Shown here: one piece after another, positions 45,790 through 56,837 of the stretch
How positions within the stretch are numbered: the stretch's first letter is position 1
How the letters are laid out: each line of letters opens with the position of its first letter
Assembly: GCA_016648135.1 (NCBI GenBank)
Contig: JADDOH010023699.1
Coordinates: 1 to 64,000 of the forward strand
Reading direction: 5' to 3'
Source: Agrypnia vestita
Taxonomy: Eukaryota > Arthropoda > Insecta > Trichoptera > Phryganeidae
DNA length: 64,000 nt
Position numbers and translations under genes: made by a program
The notes under the pieces: model-generated
What the model saw: the letters and a program-made list of their open reading frames with translations, nothing else
Databases searched by the model: none
What the model was told of the DNA's origin: nothing

Positions 45790-46520
45790 GAATAGATTCT
45801 CACCTTGCCTTATAGATAGATACATGTACATACAAGGAAATATAGGAGAACAACAATAATCATACAAGTAAAATTAGAAAACAAAACATGTCTAAATAAA
45901 AAATAAAAAATCGCTGAACACCATGGACAACAGTCACTGTTGCATAATAAGAATCGTTTGTGCATTGGAGAGTTAAACCACATAGCAGCTGCTTGAATAA
46001 TGGAGTTGCTAGACCGCCACATCCTCTTTCTTGCTATCTTCAGTTTTTGGAGAGCAGCAAAGCTATGGACCCTATGTTCTGCAAACATTTGAGATGCACT
46101 GCAACGCCAGGGTAGACCGAGCATTATCCTGAAGGCATTGTTGTATTGCATTCTCATAAAGTTATAGGACAGCAGTGTGTGTCTGCACCACAGCTCACTT
46201 GTGTACAGATTCGTGCAATAAGTAACGAAAAGGTATATTTTCACTTCGTTACTGCATCTAGAGAACTTCCTGGCTAGCATGTTAGACCTTACACCAATAG
46301 TTCTTCTCTGTCTTTGGATATCCTTAATGATGTCGTTAAATTGTCGCATATAATGTGACCAAGATATTTAATGTTGCTACTGGACTCCACAGTTTGGCTT
46401 ACCAGGGACACAGGGAGACGTTGTCAGAAGGCGAGTCACTTCGAAAAATAATAAGTGCAGATTTCTTGGCGTTGTATATCAGATTATGCTTACTTGCATA
46501 AAAATGTCCTTAGGTTTTCA
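45790..46520 (-). pseudogene. Non-LTR RT C-terminal fragment (CR1/Rex-like)
   Basis: The minus-strand frame reads RQRRTIGVRSNMLARKFSRC, EVKIYLFVTYCTNLYTSELW, YNNAFRIMLGLPWRCSAS and MFAEHRVHSFAALQKL. This is a widespread post-RT block of CR1/Rex-type elements (NMLLRKF-CS-EVK, YNNAFR-LL-LPR-SAS). Upstream residues to about 46520 read as decayed RT. The tail of the frame (FYFLF and beyond) is probably read-through of 3' UTR. Confidence 0.75.
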
Positions 46521-46945
46521 CGGCCATTCAGAATCTTCTGTGTATAGTTTTCTGGGACATTCTGCCGCGTGTATGTGACCTCTCTGGCCAACGTTTCGGA
46601 TCCCATTGCAGGGTCCATCATCAGGGCTAATGTGATGAGTTTGTGTTGAAGTGTAGGTTAAGTATGCGTATACCCTGCAATACCGTACCGAAGTCAGGGT
46701 GTCTCCAAGTATGTGTTATGTTAAGAACTGGATTGCAGTACCGTGTCGAAAGCAGGGTGTGTGTGTCTTGTTGTAGTGTGTTGTGCATCTACTAACGGAT
46801 GTCGGGCCGTGCGAATCGTCGATTTGATATATGCTACAGCGCTGGATACCACTAGGTTTTAACGAAACTTTGGCCAGAGAGGTCACATACACACGGCAGA
46901 ATATCCCAGAAAACTATACACAGAAGAGTACCTGGATAAACTTCG
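46495..46945. mobile_element. PLE terminal-repeat pair with hammerhead-like motif, family B copy 1
   Basis: The left arm (46500-46625, minus) and a shorter right arm (46866-46945, plus; GGCCAGAGAGGTCACATACA) are inverted copies. Between them is a duplicated GCAATACCGTACCGAAGTCA / GCAGTACCGTGTCGAAAGCA pair, each followed by AGGGTGT. Confidence 0.65.
46593..46624 (-). ncRNA. Hammerhead-like motif, family B, canonical core
   Basis: On the minus strand: GCC, CTGATGA, a TGGACCC/GGGATCC hairpin with one bulge, GAAAC, then ACGT and GGC. ACGT is a self-complementary stem III (dimer) and GCC/GGC starts stem I. All core bases are present. Confidence 0.7.
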
Positions 46946-47047
46946 CAAAAATCGATTACGAATGTATGCAAAGAAGGCATATAAAAGTGTATCTTCAATT
47001 TTTCTTCTGATTTACTTGTTTTATGATTTCTGCCATGGTGCCCCATT

Positions 47048-47380
47048 GTGCAGCGTGATGCCGGCTGCACGTACAGCCTCCTATCGTACGTATTCCCCTT
47101 CCATGATCCGTATATTTCTGCTCATTTATTGTATTCAAAAACCTCCATCGCTTTCTTCGTTTTTCCCATTCATCCCCGGGCCCAACAATGGGGTGGAAAA
47201 AAGCCTGCGAGAATCCATCAGGCAGCGGCGGCGTACTTGCAGTACCTCAGGAGGCAGCGCGCCGCGCGATATGGGAGATGTTTCATTGCGAAATATCTGC
47301 CTCGATCGGTTCTCCTAGAAAGTTTATTCAACACAGCTGACGGTCTATATTATTTTGTAGGTGTTTTGGCGTTTAAGTGA
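47048..47380 (+). CDS. Uncharacterised 110-codon ORF in a GC-richer patch
   Basis: The frame contains a basic Ala/Arg-rich part (HQAAAAYLQYLRRQRAARYG) and a hydrophobic end (YYFVGVLAFK). No motif is recognised and an overlapping frame at 46962-47318 is equally long. It may be chance or a decayed exon. The start codon follows TGCAGC, which could also be a splice acceptor region. Confidence 0.15.
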   Translation: MQRDAGCTYSLLSYVFPFHDPYISAHLLYSKTSIAFFVFPIHPRAQQWGGKKPARIHQAAAAYLQYLRRQRAARYGRCFIAKYLPRSVLLESLFNTADGLYYFVGVLAFK

Positions 47381-47389
47381 CTTTTTTTA

Positions 47390-48435
47390 TATATGAAGGG
47401 TATAAAAACAATGGCATCAATATCCCATTGAAGTTTTTTTTTTTTTAACTAGAGACACTAAGAGGATAATAGGTACATGATACTCTGATAATAAACATTA
47501 TAGTGTAGACTATGCCCATTATCCCAATTACAAGTGTCTTCGGCACGCTCTAGTAATATGTATTTTTGCAATTAATTATATTTTACATGTACATTTATGT
47601 ATATTGTATATTTTGTGTTTGAATGTTGTGCGATTAGTATTTAATGAATGATTGATTTAATGGATCTATAGGACGTTAAATTAAATTTTAATTTAAATTA
47701 AAATTAGTTTAATTTTCTGAGATAAATACAAAAAACCTGTCACTACTCAAGGAAATTTCTCTTGTGTCTATGAAACCGACGTCTTATTGGAAATAAGTTT
47801 AAAAAATAATTGCCATATCAGTTTTCCTTTTATATACGCGTATTAATAATATGCAACATTTAAATATTGTCACAGTATCGTGGCTGTAGGTGGCAAAGTA
47901 AACAATAAAAACTATTAAAATGTTGTATTTATGACACAAAGTCACTGGACACGAATCATATCGGAGCACTATTCTTTAATGCACACTAATTATCACTTTA
48001 ACAAATATTCCACAGAGGTTCGCAATAACTCCGCTTGCAAGCAGGCACGTAGATACTTCATCTTTTGCTATCCTTGTCACTCTGGTCACACTGCGCCACC
48101 GCACTTTTCTATGGTGGACTTCGTGTTGTCAAAAAAATAACTCGTCCGTGGCGCGCGCCGGCTCTTGTTTTATACAAAACATGTTGGTGTGTCGAATTTT
48201 CGAGACCGTTCGATTACTTCCTCCACATTTCCAATAAAGTGCGTAATTCTTTCTGATTCTATTATCTCGTGATAATATGGATATTGATGCATTTGCTACC
48301 GAATAATGGACATTGCTGCTTTTGCTATTTACATGATTGGATATTGCTGTCTTTGCCATGTATCAGTTTTAAATCGATATCAATTCTCACTTTATACAGT
48401 GCATATTTTCGTCATTCGTCTGTAATAATTATCTG
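47390..48435. other. Unassigned AT-rich DNA
   Basis: No gene recognised. The short block TAATTCTTTCTGATTCTATT near 48245 recurs near 26420. Confidence 0.35.
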
Positions 48436-48439
48436 GGAT

Positions 48440-48525
48440 ATTCTGCCGTGTATATAGAACCTCTCTGACTGACGTTTTGGTTCCTACTGCAGGGTCCATC
48501 AACAGGGTTGATGACGGCATAAAAA
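48440..48525 (-). mobile_element. PLE terminal-repeat remnant, family B copy 2, decayed hammerhead
   Basis: The minus-strand motif (48505-48474) reads CTGTTGA, TGGACCC hairpin, CAAAACGTC. A6 and G12 are changed. The GGGATATTCTGCCGTG flank matches copy 1. Confidence 0.6.
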
Positions 48526-48649
48526 ACATTATTTTATTTTCGAAGAAACTGATATAAATTTGTGAAAACGTGTATGTGTTGAGGTGGACAGCGGTGCGGA
48601 GAGCGCAGTGATAGAGGAAATTCTATAAGATTCACCATCCTCATATAAA

Positions 48650-49195
48650 TTCTTCTTCTTCTTCTTATGGTGCCATCTCTTTTCAGAGGTCGGCAATCAT
48701 TCTGGCGATTACAATTTTATTTACTATCGCACGGAATAACTTTACTGTTAATAGTTACACTTGTACAGTCACTCAGTTATGCAGCCGTGAGATGCGGCGT
48801 CTTCCAAAGCCACGTATTTTCCCCTGGATGGATTTGGTTCAGACTCTATTTTGGTCATCTCATAATATGTCCGAGATACTCCAGCTTTCTTGTCTTGACA
48901 GTTTGCAGCACTTCTCTGTCTTTTTCCATACGCCAGAGGATTTCATCATTCGTCACTATATTCACCCAGGAAACTTTCAAAATGTGTCTACAGATCCACA
49001 TCTCAAAAGCCTCGACTTTGCGGATTAGTTCTTGGTTAAGTGTTCATGCCTCCACCCCATATTCTAAGTTGTAGGCTTAGGTCATGGTTAGAAAATAACG
49101 GTCTCATTCTGAGAAACGCACTTCTTGTCATCTCTATTCGAGCTTTTACTTCTTGAGATGGATTCCAGTTCTCATTCGTCCATGCAACTAAGTGC
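48650..49195 (-). pseudogene. RTE/BovB-like retrotransposon C-terminal region
   Basis: Minus-strand frames give NENWNPSQEVKARIEMTRSA, FLRMRPLFSNHDLSLQLRIW and a terminal IARMIADL followed by a (GAAGAA)n-type tail. This matches the widespread RTE ending (EIKARIGMARTAFMKM ... MIADL). The frame is broken and the YGAETW-type blocks are decayed. Confidence 0.7.
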
Positions 49196-49199
49196 TTTA

Positions 49200-49745
49200 A
49201 TATTTAACAAACATTTTTATTTTGTATATCAATTTAGGTAATTAATTCATTAGTTTTTATAAAATCAGTTTAATTATTCCAAAAAATTATTGAAAATGCT
49301 GACGAGTTATTTTATCGTACATGCCATCGGCGACATTTGTCGGATTGCATTTTACACGCCTGTTTATTTGATTTATGTACTCGTATATGATTAGATAATA
49401 GATAAGCTGATCCAGTGTTTTTCTCTTTTAATGAGAAGATAAGACTTATCAGTCGGCACATATTGATATGTAACAAGAGCTCTTAGATAATATTAATTGA
49501 TATGCACGCTGTACATCGATGCGATTTTAAATACAAGTCGTTTTTTTTTCAATAGTGACGCCATCTTTTAATTAATCATGATAAAGAATATGATAATAAA
49601 TATATTTTATAATCATTATCAAATGAATTATTTAATATATCGATTAATCCTTCTACAATAATAGCAAAATGATTTTATGGTGACACTATTCATATAATTA
49701 ATGAGAATACGTCTTGTTTTCAACGCTAATTTCTGAAAATCAAAA
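49200..49745. other. Unassigned AT-rich DNA
   Basis: No gene recognised. Confidence 0.4.
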
Positions 49746-49747
49746 AA

Positions 49748-49862
49748 AATATATATATATATATATAATATTATATTATATATCTTATATATATACTATA
49801 TATATATATATATATAATATATAGTATATACATATATAATATATATATATGTATATTTATTT
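49748..49862. repeat. (AT)n microsatellite
   Basis: An imperfect AT dinucleotide tract of about 110 bp. Confidence 0.85.
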
Positions 49863-49919
49863 ATTTTTTTATTGTCTGTATGACAATTTTTTATTTTTGA
49901 TTTTTAGTATACTCATATA

Positions 49920-50144
49920 CAGTATGTAACAAAGCTAGTACACAATACTTTACAGGTGGATTCCTGCCTTGAATATCAGTCGAAAATGTTCAAACAACCT
50001 CAGCGTTGTGTAAGAAATGCAAACTTGATATTGCATAACACCATTATTATTGATATTAGGTCATGGTTGCTTGAACGTTTTCGACTCATAATCAAGACAG
50101 GAATCCATCTGTAAAATATCGTAGACTAGCTCTGTTACACTCTG
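49920..50144. mobile_element. Palindromic MITE (foldback family 1, copy 4, short)
   Basis: A short form (225 bp) with CAGTATGTAAC and TTACACTCTG ends between TATA flanks. It keeps both outer arms (TTTACAGGTGGATTCCTGCC) but lacks the inner mirror region. Confidence 0.7.
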
Positions 50145-50199
50145 TATAATATATAGTTTTTAGTTTACGTTTAGTAAAGTATTTATTTATTTATAGTAT

Positions 50200-50270
50200 A
50201 TATACCTTATTTTGAGAACAGTATACTGATTAAAGTGCCATTCACCTCGAAACATGTTGATATTGACCAC
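50200..50270 (+). mobile_element. PLE terminal-repeat remnant, family C copy 3, decayed hammerhead
   Basis: CTGATTA (50226), GTG/CAC hairpin, GAAAC (50249-50253), ACATGT. G8 is mutated. Confidence 0.5.
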
Positions 50271-50569
50271 ATGTAAAGATAACTTATGCTTAAAATAAAC
50301 CTGTCACATTACAGATGTTTCTAATAAAACAGGCATAGTGCAACCAAAATGGTATAATTCACTTTTATAAATAAATAAATAAAGAGCCAGCGAAAGGGTA
50401 CAATACCAATAACTAACGGTTCTTCGTCTCTTCCCAGTCTCAATCTTCTCTTCTCTTTGAGGGATGAGGTGGAAAAATTTGAGTATTCGTTTCAGATTTT
50501 TTCGGTTATACCTGATTTAATTATAATTCAATTTTCTGACATGTGGAAGAATACCAAATAATGACGTAT

Positions 50570-50830
50570 GGCGTTTAAGTGAAACAATTAGGATTAAGCA
50601 AACATTGCGGACTTCCGAGATGAAGACACAGAAGATCTAGCAAACAAGACTCCGGGATATCGCGGGAGAACCACCAGAATTAAAGAGATGTGTGAGGCTG
50701 AGGACATTGTACGATGGAGTCAAAAGTGAAGAAGGGATCAGTACGGTCATGTAAAAGTCAGCCTCATGGAACCCGCCCATGCGTAAGACCTTCCAAAAGA
50801 TAGAAGGACTCCTGGACTCCTCACAGGAGG
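50570..50830 (+). pseudogene. Non-LTR retrotransposon C-terminal fragment
   Basis: Frames read LRTSEMKTQKI, DIAGEP and a decayed WARVRREEWSDHV-like region. It resembles the RTSEMRTLRKIAGKTLRDR block of arthropod non-LTR elements. Strongly decayed. Confidence 0.45.
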
Positions 50831-50894
50831 CATTATCCTCTGGAAAACAGAATACATATCTCTATCTATTAAAAGGAAGAAAAATAATAATACT

Positions 50895-51128
50895 TCATGT
50901 TTTATTTATTTATTTATTTAACGCCCTTATGGGCTTTTACAAATATACAAAATATAAATTTAAAAAAATAACATAAGACAGATAAAATAATAAACAGATA
51001 AAAGGCACAAATAATAATAGTTAAAAAGTAAAATAGTAATGCAGAAAAACATAAGACAGATAAAATAATAATACAGTTAAAGGTACAAATAATAATAACT
51101 AAAAGGTAAAATAATAATACAGAAAAAT
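50895..51128. repeat. 78-bp tandem duplication next to an (ATTT)n tail
   Basis: Two units beginning ACATAAGACAGATAAAATAA (50972 and 51049) are near-identical. The adjacent (TTAT)n and GGGCTTTTACAAATATACAA look like the reversed 3' end of a non-LTR element. Confidence 0.6.
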
Positions 51129-51134
51129 TTATTA

Positions 51135-51990
51135 TCCATTTCCTTTTCGTTGAGATGTAAAGAACTGTATCAGCCTTGTCCTATACACAGTTATATTATC
51201 AGCAAAAATGTCAGCCGCCTCTGCATGTTTACGTTGTCTATTCACATAAGTATATATAAAACCGTAAAACAAACCCCAATATTAATGTGGCGTCCGAGAA
51301 ATGTATTTAGTTTCGCGAGGCAGAAGAGAAATGTCGGCAACAAAAATAAATACTCGAAATTGTCGTATTAAAGGCTCACTTGTTCGCGGAAAACGCCTTA
51401 AAAAGAGCACTTTTATCACCGTAAATGCCACCCCTCTTTCTTAAGGTATGAAAGGGACTTCCACGCGCCCTTGAGGACAAGTGTTTGTTGAAAGCCTTAC
51501 CGCTTCGGAAGGGGTCTTAGACAGCGGCTTAAGTCCCGGTAAACATAAAACACGCGGCACAAAAACTGACTTATTAATATTTAGGTACCCGAGATACATG
51601 CAACTTTATATATTCATATATACGCGTGTGTTTGATGTAACGTGGTTACATGTCGCCCCTTTAGAGGTAAAACTCACTCGGTGACATTGGAGTAGTTTGT
51701 GATAGTGAGATTAAACATTCAACTTGTGATATGGCAGTTAGTTAGTGATATGTGGTGTAACATGATTATTTTGATCATGTCTTACCACACCGTGTCACAC
51801 CACAAAGTAACTGCCATATCAGTAAATAATTCAACATGTGATATTAAAATTAATGAAAATGTTCAATTTATGAATTTTACCACTAATTCACTAATTAATA
51901 GATACCGAATACTCACTGATTTTTACCTGGAATACAGATATAGTACTATAGTGGATGTTGATCTTTAGTTAGAGTAACACTCATGTGAAT
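51135..51990. other. Unassigned stretch, partly GC-richer
   Basis: 51290-51560 is unique and less AT-rich. A segment near 51740-51800 has an inverted pair (GATATGGCAGTTAGTTAG and CTAACTGCCATATC-like), suggesting a small foldback. No gene. Confidence 0.3.
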
Positions 51991-51999
51991 AGTATTTTG

Positions 52000-52170
52000 T
52001 GACGGTGTTGGTGTGTATGTAATACTGTGGTTATGGTGTGTTGTGATACTAACATGCTAGTGTAATGGTTGTCCTGATAAAGAAAAGGGTTACGTCTCAA
52101 AACCGGTACACAAAAAAGTAATTTTTAGTGGTTATATACTAACATAAATATAACATTTTATTAAAATGTC
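52000..52170 (+). mobile_element. PLE terminal-repeat remnant, family A copy 3, decayed hammerhead
   Basis: GTC, CTGATAA (52074), hairpin, AAAAC, ACCGGT. Two core positions differ from the consensus. The flanks align with the other family A copies. Confidence 0.6.
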
Positions 52171-52384
52171 TGACCACAAAGATAATGCTTTAAATAATTA
52201 AAAAAATATTAATATTTAATTTGCTATTTTACTTTATTAATTATTTATTTATGACACTAATCCTAACTTATTTTTATATAATATTTCTAAAGCCTTGTTT
52301 ATGTGCAAATATGTTTGTTTCTGAAATATTATAAAAAAATTCAGAAAAGTTGCCTTAACTGCTCCTTAAAATGATTACAATCAT

Positions 52385-52415
52385 TCAATCAAAGGGACTA
52401 TTGGCTCCGAAACAT
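52385..52415 (+). mobile_element. Family C hammerhead-like trace
   Basis: CAATCAAAGGGACTATTGGC then TCCGAAACATG keeps the hairpin and GAAACATG but has lost CTGANGA. Confidence 0.35.
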
Positions 52416-52424
52416 GATGATAAT

Positions 52425-52672
52425 TAAGAATGCTCTTAGGTTTTCAAGGCCACTCAGAATCTTCAAGTTTGTGTTTACTGGGTTATTATGCCTTGTTGTT
52501 ACTACCTTTCGGGCCGACGTTTCGGATCCCATTTCAGGGTCCATCACCAGGGCTGATGTGTTGAGTGTTGAGCCCATCAGCCCTGATGATGGACCCTGCA
52601 ATGGGATCCGAAACTTCGGCCCGAAAGGTCATAACAACACGGCATAATACCCCAGTAAACACAAACTTGAAG
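52425..52672. mobile_element. Palindromic PLE terminal-repeat pair, family B copy 3
   Basis: A near-perfect inverted repeat about 240 bp long: the arms run from CTTCAAGTTTGTGTTTACTG to its complement, with a short centre around 52560. Each arm holds a family B hammerhead-like motif. The right one has a full core; the left one has CTGGTGA. It ends about 260 bp before the GST start codon. Confidence 0.75.
52583..52614 (+). ncRNA. Hammerhead-like motif, family B copy 3, right arm
   Basis: CTGATGA, GGACCC/GGGATCC hairpin with a bulge, GAAAC, then TTCGGCCCGAA, which can itself fold. The usual ACGT has become ACTT, so the dimer stem III is weakened. It is on the coding strand of the downstream GST exon. 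Confidence 0.6.
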
Positions 52673-52930
52673 ATAATTATATAAATAGTGGTTTAATTAA
52701 AGAGTTTTCTTCTCATTCTTTTTTTCATGTTTCTATATTTCTCGGTTTCGTCAACAAAACGTGTCAGTATCCTATCACAGGTGATAGTTGATAACATCGA
52801 AGTTACAATTATACCGTTGCGTTAGACTGATAAAGGCCTCATCTAATCGAAGTTACTTGCCATTAGCGTTGAAGTGTCCGCCGCGTTAATACTTCTGTGT
52901 CCTTAAAAACAAGAAATAAGTATTTTCACG

Positions 52931-53069
52931 ATGGAGGTTTGTAAATTGACGTACTTCAACGTTCGTGCTCTGGGAGAACCAATCAGGATGCTTCTGGCGT
53001 ACTTGAAGATACCGTTTGAAAACGTGATGGTGGAAGTTTTCGGACCGGAATGGAAAGATATTAAGTCAA
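52931..53069 (+). CDS. Glutathione S-transferase Sigma class, first coding exon (1a)
   Basis: The exon encodes 46 residues plus one base: it starts MEVCKLTYFNVRALGEPIR and ends EVFGPEWKDIKS. It is the N-terminal thioredoxin-like beta-alpha-beta start of GSTs. In the Sigma class the Tyr of KLTYF activates glutathione. It is followed by a perfect donor GTAAGT at 53070, phase 1. The next compatible exon found is at 63698, 10.6 kb away; another copy of this exon lies at 61286 (32 of 46 residues identical). Either these are alternative first exons of one gene or 1a is what is left of a tandem duplicate. The product would conjugate glutathione to electrophiles or act as a prostaglandin/4-HNE type Sigma GST in the cytosol. 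Confidence 0.85.
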
Positions 53070-53960
53070 GTAAGTGGAATCTAGACGTCTCTAAATAGAC
53101 ATTGTCTTTTTTGGGTGTTCATAGGGCTAACATATGGCTGACTCAAGTGATCCTTTTACACAATGTAACCAAAAAAAATCATAGATGTGGCAGTCTATCA
53201 CGGGTGGAATCGGTGAACGTCATATTGTGCCTGATGGATCTTGCAAATAGTATCCACTTGGGTATTGCCAAGCTTTAGGCAAAATTTTATGCAAAATCGC
53301 TGCTCTTTTCATTCTGTCATTTCACAAAAACTGTCAATCTGACTATACTTTCCTACTCGGAAAGTAACTGCCAGCAACTCACGCTTTTTGTGGACGGAAA
53401 AAACCCACGCATGCCCATGAAATTTAATTACAAATTTCCACCAATATCCAAAAAATAAAAATTTGATTGTTCCTTAAAGCACCATTGAACAAAAATAATA
53501 CATTTACGAAGCGATTTTTGAAAAAGCTAAAAGTGATAAAATAACAAAATTATACACATTAAATTTAAGATTAATTTAATGGAATCAAAAAAATAAATGG
53601 ATGTGTGGGACATAAAAGCGAAGGCAATCATTATCCAAAAAATTAAAAAAACGTTTTGAATGCAGTCACCAAGGATTACTAATTTAAAATGCACTGAATT
53701 CTAGATTTTATATATTTAACCTTTCCAAAATCATGTTTCCTATAAATGTATGGTTTATATTATAGATTTATAGGAAAAACTATAAATAAATGTATATATT
53801 GTGTATGTATATAAATTCAGTGCATTATAAATCAGTAATCACATACTCATCCTGTCTTTTACATAAAATGAAGGACTTATTCTTGACTGCATTCTCCTAT
53901 TTCTAGCTAGAAAGTAATATCTTTTGCAGAATAAAATGTCCAATTTACTTTAATTATAGA
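53070..53960. other. GST intron sequence with a dispersed repeat
   Basis: It holds the repeat shared with 24650-24765 (53110-53240). No exon homologous to 63698-63865 was found. Confidence 0.5.
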
Positions 53961-54300
53961 ATAAGCAGAGATTATTTAAATTAATTGATGGAAGTCAATG
54001 ACTTGGGTATCCTGCTAGACTCCAAATTAAATTATATTACCCATATAAACAAAATATCCAATAAAGGACTTAAATTACTCGGCTTTATTATTCGCACCTC
54101 ACAAAACTTTATTAACGTAATAATCTTTAGTGAGAAGTCAATTGGAATATTATGGACACCACATTATGCGACTCACATACAGACATTAGAAAAATTCCAA
54201 TTAAATTTTCTAAGATACGTGAATTACAGGTTAAGAATTCCAATCGAACACATCAATTATAATCAAGTTCTTATTCAGACAGGTCTAATTTAACTTAGCG
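53960..54300 (+). pseudogene. Non-LTR RT C-terminal fragment (Jockey-like)
   Basis: The frame reads VNDLGILLDSKLNYITHINK, LKLLGFIIRTSQNF and a C-terminal FQLNFLRYVNYRL. The VKDLGV-LDSKL-F-HI block follows the YADD motif in Jockey-type RTs. The catalytic part is missing. Confidence 0.7.
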
Positions 54301-54410
54301 ACAGACGCATTATTGCTGATCTCATATATTTATACAAAATAATTAATTCTTATGTCTTGGATTCCCGGAATATATAATATATAATAATATGATATTATAT
54401 TTTATTATAA

Positions 54411-55340
54411 TATTTTTTTTTTTTATTTATTTATTTATTTAAAAAATCCTTGTTTACAAATAAAGATACTTAATACTAATTTAACAATAAAACATAAGAT
54501 AAAACATAAGATAAATTACACATTTTTTGTTTTGTTTAATTTGTGGATTATGCCACTCTACTAGGCTACGCCTGTCCCAGAGTGGCGTTATAGCACACAA
54601 TTATAATATTTTTTCGAGTTCGTCAGTAGTATTTATTTTCATAAGGTAGTTATTATGTATCTATAGAGTATCAAGTGGAATGTTAGTGAAAGTTGAGTTA
54701 GTCATAAGTCCAAGTGTAAATATGTGTAGAATAATTGTTTAATGTAAAAAGGGTTAAAGTTTTGTTTAAGATTATTTTTTTATTTTCTTTAATTAATTAA
54801 TTAATTTATATAGGTATATATTTTTATTTAAAGACATTATTACGCAATTACAGTAAGTAAATTTTCAGTTGCTGTTCTACCTTTGGAGGTAAGCCTGTTG
54901 TTTGCTAAAGCTTTTATTTTATTAATTGAGTATATTCTGATTTCCGGGAAGTCTGTTTTAAATATGTTAAATATTTTAGGCCCTATGTATGAGTAATTTT
55001 TCTGTCCATGTGTTGTCTTAGTTTTTGGTATTTCGTCAAGGTTTCGTAATGCTTGTCTAGTATTATGTGAATGCGAGTTACTGGTTGCTGTTAGGTGGTT
55101 TGTGTTTTTAATGTAGAAGATGAGGGTAGACTTAACGAACAGCTGTCTAACGTTCAGTACATTAAATTCTCTGAATAGTCTGTCTGATTGGTATGTAAAT
55201 GGTTTCTTATTAATGACTCGGAGCAAGGTTTTTTGTGCCGTTATAGCTGGTTTTAATGTGGTTTTGTAAGTACCTCCCCAACTTGGAATCGCATAGTTCA
55301 AAAATGACTGGGCAAGAGCATAATAGATAGTTTTGAGTTG
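54411..55340 (-). mobile_element. Second copy of the 42175 non-LTR element, 5'-truncated, inserted in the GST intron
   Basis: Read on the minus strand it starts within the thumb region (ACTCAAAACTATCTATTATG) and runs through the C-terminus, the same 3' UTR and an (AAAT)n/A tail at 54411. Only isolated substitutions separate it from the 42 kb copy (for example Asp to Asn in NVLDVRQ, Trp to Arg in NNWLTS). Confidence 0.9.
54840..55340 (-). pseudogene. RT C-terminal part of the truncated copy
   Basis: The open frame (153 codons from the first start-like codon, 54840-55301) covers NYAIPSWGGTYKTTLK to LLTVIA. No catalytic motif remains. Confidence 0.85.
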
Positions 55341-55460
55341 TAATATAATAATAATATAATTAATTAATGTTAATAATTAATGTTAATATAATATATTATA
55401 TTATATTATATTATATTAATTACCTATATATTATATTAATATATAATATAATATCATCCA
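55341..55460. repeat. AT-rich low-complexity repeat (ATTAT)n
   Basis: Repeats of TATATTATAT and TAATATAAT directly at the 5' truncation point of the preceding element. Confidence 0.7.
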
Positions 55461-55464
55461 TATC

Positions 55465-56150
55465 TGTTCACATACCGGACAGAATGTTTTTTACTACAAC
55501 GAAAGCAACACTTCTCACCAAAAATACTCCACGATCAACAGACTTTCCTAGGAAACGAGTATGCAAAAAATTGCAGATATTCTCAGCGTCAACCTAAGTC
55601 GTAACTGATATCTCCTTAACGAACATTTTACCATTCATTTATTTGATTAAACTTTCTTAATACATCAACGAATACATGTCTTTGTTCATACTTATATATG
55701 CCTTATAATCTTTACTTAATTTGTGATTTATGTACTTTGCAAAAATGCGTTTTTTTAACATTCTGTCACAGAGTATTAATTTGGAATGAGATGAATAAAA
55801 CCCCGTTTTTTATGAGAGGGAAACATTTTTTCATATTAATATTAATAAAGCTACGTAGGCACTTTTAAGGTTCAATAATAATGAAAAATTATTTATTTTC
55901 ACCGAAATGACTAACTAATTACGTCGAAATATTTTTAGTAGTGTAGGGTCATCCACTTTGAAAGTTTCAGAGCTCTAGATAGTCAGAAAGTTGGTGAAAA
56001 ATCCATTTTAAGATTCCGCCATGGCAAAAATCAAAAAAAAAAAGTCAAAGAGAGCTAATTGAAAGCGTGTAAAAATGACTGCACTCATTTTTTTAAATAT
56101 TGTTACCTTTATTTTTATGCCCCACATTTTACAGAGAACAATGTAAGAAT
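55465..56150. other. Unassigned DNA within the GST intron
   Basis: No gene recognised. Confidence 0.35.
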
Positions 56151-56156
56151 ATATTT

Positions 56157-56531
56157 ACTCCCTTTCTTTTAACTCGTGGCGTCTGCTTGCTTGTCTGACG
56201 AAAAAATTTTGGATCGATTTTTAACCCTTTTTCCGTGATCCAATCGAGCTGAAACGTGGCGACGATCAAGAAGATCTATCAAATTTTCGTTAAAAAAAAA
56301 TAATAATTTCAGTATAATTTTGGATTTTTCAAATTTTTAATAGTTTTTTCATACAACTTTGTAAGTTGTATGAAGAGACTGCGACGCATCTGGTAGGCAC
56401 TAAATCTGATTATAGTATAATTATGGATTTTTGGATTTTTTCACTACTCCCTTTCATAGCGTCGCCCGACCGAAGCCCAACGCGTAGGTTAAGCGCCAAA
56501 TCAGTTTCTACTAGTAAATGAGAAGGGGAGT
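56157..56531. mobile_element. MITE family 2, copy 2
   Basis: It starts ACTCCCTTTCTTTTAACTCG and ends AAGGGGAGT. The inside matches 32196-32478 (GATCCAATCGAGCTGAAAC) and holds a second internal ACTCCCTTTC end, perhaps from a nested or partial duplication. Confidence 0.65.
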
Positions 56532-56837
56532 ATTATAAAAACTTGGATTTTATGGGTTAGTTTTTTAAATATTCTTACTTTGTTGTCTAATGTTACACTT
56601 AGGTCATTTATAAGGATGAATAAAATGAGCCGTCGATGAACCGTTAATAAATAAATAAATAAATAAAACATTGCGCTAAAGCATTATGTTCATTGGGTCC
56701 TGGTTCTAGAGCGGTTCACAAATGTTCGCCTAAGGCAGATTTCACGGCTTCTCTGCCGTGTAAGTCTTCCAGAACAAGATACAAGCTGCTCGGATTAATT
56801 CTGCCGATATTATTTTACATTTTGAGAATACCATATA

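Noticed and set aside
56190..56225. CTGACGA in MITE family 2 as another hammerhead
   Set aside because: No hairpin followed by GAAA, and the other copy has CTGATGA without the rest; a chance match.
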